DNA of 64,000 nt from Soonwooa sp023440705 (GTDB lineage: Bacteria > Bacteroidota > Bacteroidia > Flavobacteriales > Weeksellaceae), in NCBI GenBank assembly GCA_023440705.1, contig JAEXRP010000054.1, positions 21,006 to 85,005 of the forward strand, in the 5' to 3' direction. The first letter of the stretch is position 1. Each line of letters starts with the position of its first letter. The position numbers and the translations under genes are program-made. The notes under the pieces were generated by a model. The model ran no database searches. It was not told the DNA's origin and was given only the letters and a program-made list of their open reading frames with translations. Below, one piece after another: positions 44,296 through 52,141 of the stretch.

Positions 44296-45519
44296 ATGAA
44301 AGACAACGAATTATCAAACATACTTAACCAATACGAGTCAAAAGAACAGATTGACGGGCAACTATATACCCTCAACCTTGGACCAACCCACCCTGCGACA
44401 CACGGTATTTTCCAAAACGTGTTAACCATGGATGGCGAGCGTATTCTTCATGCTGAACAAACAGTTGGATACATCCACAGAGCTTTTGAAAAAATCTCTG
44501 AAAGAAGAAATTTTGCTCAGATTACGACACTTACTGACCGTATGAATTACTGTTCTGCACCTATTAATAATTTAGGTTGGCACATGACAGTTGAAAAGTT
44601 AATCGGCTGCGAAGTTCCGAAACGTGTAGATTATATGCGCGTTATCTTGATGGAACTTGCAAGAATTGGTGACCACCTTATTTGTAACGGTGTTACAGGT
44701 ATGGATGCAGGAGCCATTACTGGACTTACCTATATGTTCATCGAAAGAGAGCGTATTTATGATATGTATGAGCAAATTTGTGGTGCTCGTATGACAACCA
44801 ACATGGGAAGAATTGGCGGTTTCGAAAGAGACCTTTCTCCAAAATTCCATGAGTTGTTAAAAGATTTCCTTAAAACTTTCCCACCAAGATTCCAAGAGTT
44901 CTGTAATCTACTAGAAAGAAACAGAATCTTTATGGACAGAACCATTGGTGTTGGAGGTATCTCTGCAGAACGTGCTTTGAGTTATGGTTTCACAGGACCT
45001 AATCTAAGAGCTGCAGGTGTTGACTACGATGTTCGTGTAGCACAACCTTATTCATCTTACCAAGATTTTGATTTCGATATTCCAATTGGTACTGCTGGTG
45101 ACACTTATGACCGTTTCATGGTACGGCAGCAAGAAGTTTGGGAATCGATTAAAATTATAAAACAAGCTTACGAAAACCTACCCGAAGGACCTTTCCATGC
45201 AGATGTTCCAGATTTCTATTTACCAGAAAAACCAGACGTTTACACCAAAATGGAAGCTTTGATCTACCATTTCAAAATTGTAATGGGAGAAACTGAAGTG
45301 CCTCGTGGTGAAGTTTATCACGCTGTAGAAGGCGGAAACGGCGAGTTAGGATTTTATCTAGTAAGCGACGGCGGAAGAAGTCCATACAGATTGCATTTCC
45401 GTAGACCTTGCTTTATTTATTATCAAGCTTATCCAGAGATGATTACAGGATCTGTCATCTCGGATGCGATTGTAACGATGTGTAGCATGAATGTGATTGC
45501 AGGCGAGCTAGATGCGTAA
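44296..45519 (+). CDS. nuoD: NADH-quinone oxidoreductase subunit D
   Basis: The 49-kDa-type subunit that with NuoB forms the quinone-binding site. The 407-residue protein has the family signature LNLGPTHPATHGIFQNV (near residue 26), ERRNFAQITTLTDRMNYC, ELARIGDHLICNGVTGMD and the C-terminal ending SVISDAIVTMCSMNVIAGELD. The quinone-site histidine in THPATHG is intact. It lies directly after the eight-unit heptamer array. Confidence 0.97.
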   Translation: MKDNELSNILNQYESKEQIDGQLYTLNLGPTHPATHGIFQNVLTMDGERILHAEQTVGYIHRAFEKISERRNFAQITTLTDRMNYCSAPINNLGWHMTVEKLIGCEVPKRVDYMRVILMELARIGDHLICNGVTGMDAGAITGLTYMFIERERIYDMYEQICGARMTTNMGRIGGFERDLSPKFHELLKDFLKTFPPRFQEFCNLLERNRIFMDRTIGVGGISAERALSYGFTGPNLRAAGVDYDVRVAQPYSSYQDFDFDIPIGTAGDTYDRFMVRQQEVWESIKIIKQAYENLPEGPFHADVPDFYLPEKPDVYTKMEALIYHFKIVMGETEVPRGEVYHAVEGGNGELGFYLVSDGGRSPYRLHFRRPCFIYYQAYPEMITGSVISDAIVTMCSMNVIAGELDA

Positions 45520-45574
45520 TTTGTACGAAGTACAAAGTAAAATGTAAAAAAATTTAAATATTATTAAAGTACGC

Positions 45575-45595
45575 TGTACATTGTACATTGTACAT
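45575..45595 (+). repeat. Three exact tandem heptamers (nuoD-nuoE spacer)
   Basis: TGTACAT is repeated exactly at 45575, 45582 and 45589, 17 bp before the nuoE ATG. Related TAC/GTAC-rich stretches fill the rest of the spacer. Confidence 0.8.
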
Positions 45596-45611
45596 TTTAC
45601 AACAAATAAAA

Positions 45612-46121
45612 ATGAGCGAAACTATTGCTTTTAAACCTGAAACTTTAGAACAGGTTAATAAAATTATCGCTAGATATCCAGAAGGTCGTCAGAAGTCGGC
45701 ACTTATTCCTGTTTTGCATGTTGCTCAAAAGGAATTTGGAGGTTGGTTAGACGTACCTGTTATGGATTACGTTGCACAAGTTCTTAGCATCACACCAATT
45801 GAGGTTTATGAAGTGGCGACATTCTACACAATGTTCAACATGAAGCCAGTTGGTAAATATGTTTTGGAAGTTTGTAGAACGGGACCTTGTATGGTAAGAG
45901 GTAGTGAAAAAATCCTAGACCACATCCGTACAACTTTAAACATTAAAGATGGCGAAACAACGGCTGATGGATTGTTCACATTAAAACCAGCTGAGTGTCT
46001 TGGAGCTTGTGGTTATGCGCCAATGCTACAACTTGGTAAGTTTTATCACGAAAATTTAACCATAGAAAAAGTTGACGAAATCTTGGAACTTTGCAGACAA
46101 GGTCAAGTTGATTTGGGTTAA
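45612..46121 (+). CDS. nuoE: NADH-quinone oxidoreductase subunit E
   Basis: The 24-kDa-type thioredoxin-like subunit with [2Fe-2S] cluster N1a. ATG 45612 gives 169 residues; the open frame to 45588 runs through the repeat array and is not used. The cluster ligands are in EVCRTGPCMVRG (near 91-96) and ECLGACGYAP (near 131-136). The helical N-terminal half (SALIPVLHVAQKEFGG) is typical. A 125-bp spacer without obvious periodicity follows. Confidence 0.95.
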   Translation: MSETIAFKPETLEQVNKIIARYPEGRQKSALIPVLHVAQKEFGGWLDVPVMDYVAQVLSITPIEVYEVATFYTMFNMKPVGKYVLEVCRTGPCMVRGSEKILDHIRTTLNIKDGETTADGLFTLKPAECLGACGYAPMLQLGKFYHENLTIEKVDEILELCRQGQVDLG

Positions 46122-46246
46122 TAAAGTTTAAAAAGATTTAATTTTTTTTGAATTAAATCAAACCTAGGTAATTAATATTAAAATGCAAAAAGCTGGCACA
46201 CAGAGCTTATCAAAGTGTAAAAGCCGATTGCAATAAGCAAATAAAA

Positions 46247-47602
46247 ATGAGTAAAAAACTTTTACTTAAAGACGCCCACGTAGAAGGCATTAGATATTTC
46301 GATGTGTATCGAAAGCAAGGTGGCTATGAGGCTGTTGAAAAAGCTTTGAAGATGACAACCGATGAAGTTTTGGAAGAGGTTAAAACTTCTGGACTTCGTG
46401 GTCGTGGTGGCGCAGGTTTCCCCACAGGTATGAAGTGGAGTTTCTTAGCAAAACCAGAAGGCGTGCCAAGACACTTAGTAGTTAATGCCGATGAATCTGA
46501 GCCTGGGACTTTCAAGGATAGATATTTGATGGAGTTCATTCCGCATCTTTTGATCGAAGGGATGATTATTTCGTCTTACACTTTAGGTGCAAACACTTCT
46601 TATATCTACATTCGTGGCGAATATTCATGGATTCCAGATATCTTAGAAGAAGCGATTGACGAAGCTAAAAAAGCTGGTTTCTTAGGTAAAAATATCTTAG
46701 GAACTGGTTTCGATTTAGAAATATATGTTCAACGTGGTGCTGGTGCTTATATCTGTGGAGAAGAAACTGCTTTGCTAGAATCTCTTGAAGGTAAAAGAGG
46801 AAATCCTCGTCTTAAACCACCTTTCCCTGCTGTTAAAGGACTTTGGGAAAGACCAACCGTGGTTAATAACGTAGAAACAATTGCGGCAGTTGTGCCGATT
46901 ATCAATATCACTGGTGCAGAATATGCCAAAATTGGTGTTGGACGCTCAACGGGAACTAAATTAATTTCGGCTTGTGGTAACATCAACAAACCAGGCGTTT
47001 ACGAAATTGATATGACAATTTCTGTGGAGGAGTTTATCTACTCTGACGAATATTGTGGTGGAATCCCGAATGGTAAAAAATTAAAAGCTTGTATTCCTGG
47101 AGGTTCTTCGGTGCCGATTTTACCAGCGAATTTACTTTTAAAAACCATTAATGGTGAACCTCGTTTGATGAACTACGAATCTCTTGCAGATGGTGGTTTC
47201 GCAACAGGAACAATGATGGGTTCTGGAGGTTTCGAAGTTTTGGATGAAGACCAATGCGTGGTAGAACATACAATGACCTTGGCTAGATTCTACAACCACG
47301 AAAGCTGTGGACAATGTACTCCTTGCCGTGAAGGTACAGGATGGATGTACAAAATCTTAAAGAAAATAGATGCTGGAAATGGAACTTTAGCAGACATCGA
47401 TCTACTTTGGGACATCCAAAGAAAAATTGAAGGTAACACGATTTGTCCATTAGGAGATGCAGCGGCTTGGCCTGTTGCAGCGGCGATTCGCCACTTCCGT
47501 GATGAGTTCGAATGGCACGTTAACAATCCGGAATTATGTTTAACTCAAAATTACGGCCTGGCAAACTACGCCGACCCAATACCTGTAGCTGCAGAAAACT
47601 AA
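46247..47602 (+). CDS. nuoF: NADH-quinone oxidoreductase subunit F
   Basis: The 51-kDa-type subunit that binds NADH and FMN and holds cluster N3. The 451-residue protein has the nucleotide-binding motif SGLRGRGGAGFPTGMKW (near 45-61), FMN-site residues in VVNADESEPGTFKDR, GAGAYICGEETALLESLEG and the cluster ligands in ESCGQCTPCREGTGWM (near 347-362) plus TICPLGDAAA. One base separates its stop from the next gene. Confidence 0.97.
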   Translation: MSKKLLLKDAHVEGIRYFDVYRKQGGYEAVEKALKMTTDEVLEEVKTSGLRGRGGAGFPTGMKWSFLAKPEGVPRHLVVNADESEPGTFKDRYLMEFIPHLLIEGMIISSYTLGANTSYIYIRGEYSWIPDILEEAIDEAKKAGFLGKNILGTGFDLEIYVQRGAGAYICGEETALLESLEGKRGNPRLKPPFPAVKGLWERPTVVNNVETIAAVVPIINITGAEYAKIGVGRSTGTKLISACGNINKPGVYEIDMTISVEEFIYSDEYCGGIPNGKKLKACIPGGSSVPILPANLLLKTINGEPRLMNYESLADGGFATGTMMGSGGFEVLDEDQCVVEHTMTLARFYNHESCGQCTPCREGTGWMYKILKKIDAGNGTLADIDLLWDIQRKIEGNTICPLGDAAAWPVAAAIRHFRDEFEWHVNNPELCLTQNYGLANYADPIPVAAEN

Positions 47603-47603
47603 A

Positions 47604-48476
47604 ATGAAAAAACTTGTTGTTGTAGGACTTATGATGTCGAGCTTTGTCTTTGGACAGGCTGAAAAAGATTCTTTAAACCTAGAAAACAATTTTGTACTAG
47701 CTAAAGATGTTATTAAAAAACCTGAACCTTTGTCAAAAAAAGGACAGATGTTTGTGTTTTTTGGGTGGAACAGAGGTGCATTTACGAACTCTGATATTCA
47801 CTTTTCGGGAAATGGTTACGACTTTCAACTTAATAATGTTGTAGCACATGATAGACCAACAAAGTTTGGTATCGTGTATTTTGATCCAAGTTGGTTCACT
47901 GTAGTGCAATACAATGTCAGAATCGGTTATTTCATCAAAGATGATTTGGCGCTTGTATTAGGGATTGACCACATGAAGTATGTGATGGACCAAAACCAAA
48001 CGGTAGGATTTTCGGGACATATATCGGATCCAAAATATGCTGCAATGGTACAAAATGGTCAAGTTAATTTAGCGGATGAGCAGTTTTTGACTTTTGAGCA
48101 TACAGACGGACTTAACTATGAAAACTTAGGTATTGAAAAATACAAAAGTTTAATAAATAAAGATAAAATAGACCTTATTTGGTCTTATGGATTAGGAGCT
48201 GGATTTATGTTTCCAAAAAGTAATGTGAAATTATTCGGTAACGAGAGAAGTGACCGTTTTCACGTTGCAGGACTTGGTACAGATGCCAGAACAAGTCTTA
48301 ACTTGGTGCTTTACAATCACGTAATGGTAAGACTAGAAGCAAAAGCTGGTTACATCAATATGTGGGACATCAAGACAACATTAAATAATAAACCAGACAA
48401 AGCACAACAAGATTTTGCTTTCGGACAAGTTCTTCTTGGCGTTGGTTATACATTTAATACAAAAAAGAATAAATAA
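47604..48476 (+). CDS. Predicted outer membrane beta-barrel protein inside the nuo operon
   Basis: The 290-residue protein has a signal peptide (about 1-18, SSFVFGQ) and repeated amphipathic strands with aromatic girdles (GQMFVFFGWNRGAF, YNVRIGYFIKDDLALVLGIDHMKYVM, IDLIWSYGLGAGFMF, VRLEAKAGYINMW). It ends with the strand LLGVGYTFNTKK, as in small Bacteroidota outer membrane barrels. It starts one base after the nuoF stop and lies 41 bp before nuoG, so it is surely cotranscribed with complex I. It is not a known complex I subunit. Its role is unknown. Confidence 0.8.
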   Translation: MKKLVVVGLMMSSFVFGQAEKDSLNLENNFVLAKDVIKKPEPLSKKGQMFVFFGWNRGAFTNSDIHFSGNGYDFQLNNVVAHDRPTKFGIVYFDPSWFTVVQYNVRIGYFIKDDLALVLGIDHMKYVMDQNQTVGFSGHISDPKYAAMVQNGQVNLADEQFLTFEHTDGLNYENLGIEKYKSLINKDKIDLIWSYGLGAGFMFPKSNVKLFGNERSDRFHVAGLGTDARTSLNLVLYNHVMVRLEAKAGYINMWDIKTTLNNKPDKAQQDFAFGQVLLGVGYTFNTKKNK

Positions 48477-48484
48477 TAAAGCCT

Positions 48485-48512
48485 ATTGCATAATGCACAT
48501 AGCTTAATGCAT
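48485..48512 (+). repeat. Four degenerate heptamers before nuoG
   Basis: Units start at 48485, 48492, 48499 and 48506; ATTGCAT and AATGCAT (first and last) differ at one base. The array ends five bases before the nuoG ATG. Confidence 0.6.
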
Positions 48513-48517
48513 ATAAT

Positions 48518-49534
48518 ATGAGCGAAGAAATTAAAAAATTCAAAGTAACCATCGACGGACAGACAACCGAAGTTTTGCCAGGTACTTCTATTTTGGAAGC
48601 TGCTAGACAAATCGGAGGCAAATCTGTTCCACCTGCGATGTGCTACTATAGCAAATTGGAAACCAGCGGTGGCCGTTGCAGAACATGTTTGGTAGAAGTG
48701 TCAAAAGGTTCTGAAGCTGATCCTCGTCCAATGCCAAAATTGGTAGCTAGTTGTAGAACTGGCGTTATGGACGGTATGGAAGTTAAAAATTTAACTTCGG
48801 AAAAAGCACAAGAAGGTCGCAAAGCAGTTACCGAATTTTTGTTAATCAACCATCCTTTGGACTGCCCTATTTGTGACCAAGCTGGAGAATGTCATCTTCA
48901 GGATTTGGGTTACGAGCACGGTGTTGAAGGCACAAGAACAGAGTTCGAAAGAAATACTTATGATGCTGATGACATCGGTCCTTATATTAAATTAAATATG
49001 AACCGTTGTATCCTTTGTGCAAGATGTGTCTTGGCTGCTAATCAGTTGACTGAAAAGCGCGAGCATGGTATTTTGTTCAGAGGGGATCATGCAGAGATTT
49101 CGACCTATCTTAACAAAGCTTTGGACAATGACTTTATCGGAAACGTTATCGATGTTTGTCCAGTAGGTGCTTTAACAGACAGAACGGCGCGTTTTGCAAG
49201 TAGAGTTTGGTTTACTAAACCTGTTAACGCAACTTGCAAGTGTGACAAATGTAGTGGTAAAGCAGTATTGTGGATGAAAGGTGACGAGATTGTACGTGTA
49301 ACTGCTAGAAAAGATCAGTACGACGAAGTACAAGATTGGATCTGTAACGAATGCCGTTTCGAAAGAAAAGATCCAAAATATTGGAGCATCGAAGGTCCTA
49401 GACATATCGACAGACATTCTGTTATCTCGCTTAACCATTACGAAAAGCCAAAGGATTATTACAGACAATTGGATAATCCTGACGCTATAGAAATTGCTAA
49501 AAAAGACGAGGAGAAAATCGAGAACAATAATTAA
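48518..49534 (+). CDS. nuoG: NADH-quinone oxidoreductase subunit G, short form
   Basis: The electron-transfer subunit that binds several iron-sulfur clusters. The N-terminal [2Fe-2S] ferredoxin domain has ligands in PAMCYYSKLETSGGRCRTCLVE. The second domain has HPLDCPICDQAGECHLQD, then CILCARCVLA and DVCPVGALTD, and a further cluster in CKCDKCSG and WICNECRFE. At 338 residues it lacks the ~500-residue molybdopterin-like domain of E. coli NuoG. This short form seems usual in Flavobacteriia. Electron wiring clusters are intact. Confidence 0.93.
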   Translation: MSEEIKKFKVTIDGQTTEVLPGTSILEAARQIGGKSVPPAMCYYSKLETSGGRCRTCLVEVSKGSEADPRPMPKLVASCRTGVMDGMEVKNLTSEKAQEGRKAVTEFLLINHPLDCPICDQAGECHLQDLGYEHGVEGTRTEFERNTYDADDIGPYIKLNMNRCILCARCVLAANQLTEKREHGILFRGDHAEISTYLNKALDNDFIGNVIDVCPVGALTDRTARFASRVWFTKPVNATCKCDKCSGKAVLWMKGDEIVRVTARKDQYDEVQDWICNECRFERKDPKYWSIEGPRHIDRHSVISLNHYEKPKDYYRQLDNPDAIEIAKKDEEKIENNN

Positions 49535-49604
49535 TTTGAAAATTAGATAATTTGTGAGTTTGAAGATGAATTTTATTCTGAATCGAATTTCAAATTTCAA
49601 ATCA
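49535..49604 (+). repeat. Spacer with 8-bp and 7-bp tandem units (nuoG-nuoH)
   Basis: Octamer-spaced units start at 49535, 49543, 49551 and 49559 (TTTGAAAA and TTTGAAGA are first and last). Three heptamers follow at 49584, 49591 and 49598 (CGAATTT, CAAATTT). The array ends five bases before the nuoH ATG. Confidence 0.6.
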
Positions 49605-49609
49605 AAAAT

Positions 49610-50674
49610 ATGGAACTATTAACTTTTAAACTAATATTAGTCCTAGCTTTATTCTTGCTAGCACTTACGGTAGCAGCCTACTCGACTTGGGCAGAGCGTA
49701 AAGTGGCAGCAATTATGCAAGACCGTATTGGACCTAACCGTGCGGGACCTTTTGGACTTTTACAACCTTTGGCAGACGGTGGAAAATTCTTCTTTAAGGA
49801 AGACTTTACCCCTGCAAATGCTGAAAAATTCCTATTCGTAATTGGACCTGCCTTGGTGATGTTTATTTCATTAATTACAGGTGCCGTTATCCCTTGGGGA
49901 AAAAGTCTTAACATTGGTGGACAATCATTTGATCTACAAGTTGCTAACGTTGATGTTGGTGTACTTTACTTGATCGGAATGGTGTCAATTGGTGTGTACG
50001 GAATTATGATCGGAGGTTGGGCATCTAACAACAAGTACTCTTTGATAAGTGCGGTTAGAGCATCTTCGCAAATGATTTCTTACGAATTGGCGATGGGACT
50101 TTCGTTACTAGCAATCATTATGATGGCTGGTTCTTTAGATTTAAAAGTTATTACTGAATCTCAAACGCATGGTAAGCTTTGGGGTATTATTCCTGAAGTT
50201 TCTGGGATGAACTGGAATATCTTCTACCAACCTGTTGCATTCATTATTTTCTTAATTGCAGCTTTGGCAGAAACCAACCGTCACCCATTCGACTTACCAG
50301 AATGTGAGTCTGAGCTTGTTACAGGTTACTCAACAGAATATTCTTCGATGAAATTAGGATTATTCATGTTCGGAGAATATGTTAACATGTTTATTTCTAA
50401 TGCTTTAATTACCGTTTTATTTTTTGGAGGTTTCAACTATCCGGGAATCGACTGGGTTACTCAGAACTGGGGTGAAAACGTTGCTGGTATCTTGAGTGTT
50501 GTAGCATTTTTAAGTAAAACAATTTTCGGTATTATCTTATTTATGTGGATAAGATGGACCTTACCGAGATTCCGATATGATCAATTGATGCACTTAGGAT
50601 GGAAAACTTTAATTCCATTGGCATTGGTTAATCTATTGGTAACAGGAGCATTAATCTTGTTATTCGGAAATTAA
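49610..50674 (+). CDS. nuoH: NADH-quinone oxidoreductase subunit H
   Basis: The membrane subunit that links the quinone cavity to the proton channels. The 354-residue protein has about eight membrane helices. Diagnostic segments are ERKVAAIMQDRIGPNRAGPFG (near 29), ISAVRASSQMISYELAMGLSLL and the long conserved cytoplasmic loop AETNRHPFDLPECESELVTG (near 223). It follows nuoG after a 75-bp repeat-rich spacer. Confidence 0.97.
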   Translation: MELLTFKLILVLALFLLALTVAAYSTWAERKVAAIMQDRIGPNRAGPFGLLQPLADGGKFFFKEDFTPANAEKFLFVIGPALVMFISLITGAVIPWGKSLNIGGQSFDLQVANVDVGVLYLIGMVSIGVYGIMIGGWASNNKYSLISAVRASSQMISYELAMGLSLLAIIMMAGSLDLKVITESQTHGKLWGIIPEVSGMNWNIFYQPVAFIIFLIAALAETNRHPFDLPECESELVTGYSTEYSSMKLGLFMFGEYVNMFISNALITVLFFGGFNYPGIDWVTQNWGENVAGILSVVAFLSKTIFGIILFMWIRWTLPRFRYDQLMHLGWKTLIPLALVNLLVTGALILLFGN

Positions 50675-50731
50675 AAAAGTGATAATATGATGATGTAAGA
50701 TGTGCTATCTGATAAAATTTATCTTTTAACA

Positions 50732-50759
50732 TCTAACGTCTAACATCTAATATCTATAA
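50732..50759 (+). repeat. Four degenerate heptamers before nuoI
   Basis: Units of the form TCTAACN start at 50732, 50739, 50746 and 50753 (TCTAACG, TCTAACA, TCTAATA and a weaker fourth). They end four bases before the nuoI ATG at 50764. Confidence 0.7.
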
Positions 50760-50763
50760 TTAA

Positions 50764-51303
50764 ATGAAACTAACAAACAGATCAAAAGTTGTTTCTAACA
50801 AGAAAATGAGTTTGAAAGAAAAACTATACTTGCCTGCAATTGCACAAGGTATGGGGATTACTTTGAAACATGCTGTACGAAATCTTGTTAAAGGCGTACC
50901 GTCGGTACAATATCCTGAAGAGCAAAGACCACGCGCTATTATCTGGCGTGGACAACATGTCCTAAAACGTGATGACGAAGGTAGAGAGCGTTGTACTGCT
51001 TGTGGATTGTGTGCTGTAGCTTGTCCTGCAGAAGCGATTACCATGACGGCGGCAGAACGTACAAAAGACGAAAAACATCTTTATAGAGAAGAAAAATACG
51101 CCGAAATCTACGAAATCGATATGCTACGTTGTATCTTCTGCGGTATGTGCGAGGAAGCTTGTCCAAAGCAAGCTATCTTCCTAACAGATCGTCTTGTAGA
51201 TGTTGAAATGATAAGACAAAATTTTGTCTACGGTAAAGACAAGTTAGTTGAGAAAATCGAACAACGTATCGATATTAGTGAACGTCAAAAGAAAACTTAT
51301 TAA
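50764..51303 (+). CDS. nuoI: NADH-quinone oxidoreductase subunit I
   Basis: The peripheral subunit carrying two [4Fe-4S] clusters (N6a and N6b). The 179-residue protein has both ferredoxin motifs, CTACGLCAVACPAEAI (near 78-91) and CIFCGMCEEACPKQAI (near 124-137). The N-terminal amphipathic part (GMGITLKHAVRNLVKG) anchors it on the membrane arm. It begins after a heptamer spacer and runs into nuoJ with 2 bp between. Confidence 0.97.
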   Translation: MKLTNRSKVVSNKKMSLKEKLYLPAIAQGMGITLKHAVRNLVKGVPSVQYPEEQRPRAIIWRGQHVLKRDDEGRERCTACGLCAVACPAEAITMTAAERTKDEKHLYREEKYAEIYEIDMLRCIFCGMCEEACPKQAIFLTDRLVDVEMIRQNFVYGKDKLVEKIEQRIDISERQKKTY

Positions 51304-51305
51304 GA

Positions 51306-51803
51306 ATGGATCAGATATTATTTTTCACAGTTGCTTTTATTGCAATTCTTAGTGCTGTGTATTTTGTATTTGCAAGAAATCCATTATACAGTGTTTTGTC
51401 TCTTATCGTAACCTTTTTCAGCATTGCAGCGATGTATATTCTTCTTAATGCTCAGTTTTTAGGAATTGTTCAGATTATCGTCTATGCTGGAGCAATTATG
51501 GTACTTTTCCTTTATGTATTAATGATGTTAAACCTTAATGCTAAAGACGAAAGTAAAAAGAAAAACCTTCCAAAATTCATTGGAATTTTCACGGTTTGTA
51601 TTTTGTTTATCGGGATGTTAGGCGCTTATAAAGGTCTTACAGGCGACACAACAGCAGCGGCAACAGTGGACTCTGGCGTTGGATTAACAAAAAATTTAGG
51701 AAGACTATTGTTTAACGAATATGTTTTACCGTTCGAGCTAGCATCAGTTCTGATATTTGCAGGTATTGTTAGTGCGGTATTAATTGGTAAAAAAGAAATA
51801 TAA
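51306..51803 (+). CDS. nuoJ: NADH-quinone oxidoreductase subunit J
   Basis: A membrane subunit of complex I, 165 residues with five predicted helices. The conserved third helix appears as FLGIVQIIVYAGAIMVLFLYVLMM (about 55-79, landmark), the segment that changes shape during proton pumping. It starts 2 bp after nuoI and ends 2 bp before nuoK. Confidence 0.95.
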   Translation: MDQILFFTVAFIAILSAVYFVFARNPLYSVLSLIVTFFSIAAMYILLNAQFLGIVQIIVYAGAIMVLFLYVLMMLNLNAKDESKKKNLPKFIGIFTVCILFIGMLGAYKGLTGDTTAAATVDSGVGLTKNLGRLLFNEYVLPFELASVLIFAGIVSAVLIGKKEI

Positions 51804-51805
51804 AA

Positions 51806-52135
51806 ATGGGAGAAGTTAACAGTTTTATACAATCTGTACCTTTAGAATATTTTATTATTCTAAGTACCATTTTGTTTTGTTTAGGCGTGTTGGGCGTTCT
51901 AATTCGTAAAAATGCGATCATCATTCTGGGTTGTGTGGAGTTAATGCTTAACTCTGTCAATCTTTTGTTAGCAGCTTTTTCTGCATACAAAGGTGATGCG
52001 CATGGACAATTATTAGTATTCTTTATCATGGTTGTCGCAGCTGCCGAAGTAGCAGTTGGTCTTGCAATTATCGCTATGATGTACAGAAATACTAAATCTG
52101 TGGACGTAAGTATATTTAATAAATTAAGAGGATAA
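51806..52135 (+). CDS. nuoK: NADH-quinone oxidoreductase subunit K
   Basis: The small antiporter-like membrane subunit (MrpC homologue), 109 residues and three helices. The two buried glutamates of the proton path are visible in GCVELMLNSVNLLL (near residue 43) and VVAAAEVAVGLAIIAMMYR (near 79). It is closely packed between nuoJ and nuoL. Confidence 0.96.
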   Translation: MGEVNSFIQSVPLEYFIILSTILFCLGVLGVLIRKNAIIILGCVELMLNSVNLLLAAFSAYKGDAHGQLLVFFIMVVAAAEVAVGLAIIAMMYRNTKSVDVSIFNKLRG

Positions 52136-52141
52136 TTAGGA

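Noticed and set aside
43063..50763. CRISPR array or direct-repeat locus in the nuo spacers
   Set aside because: Units are 7-8 bp, contiguous and degenerate, with no unique spacers of 30 bp or so and no cas genes.
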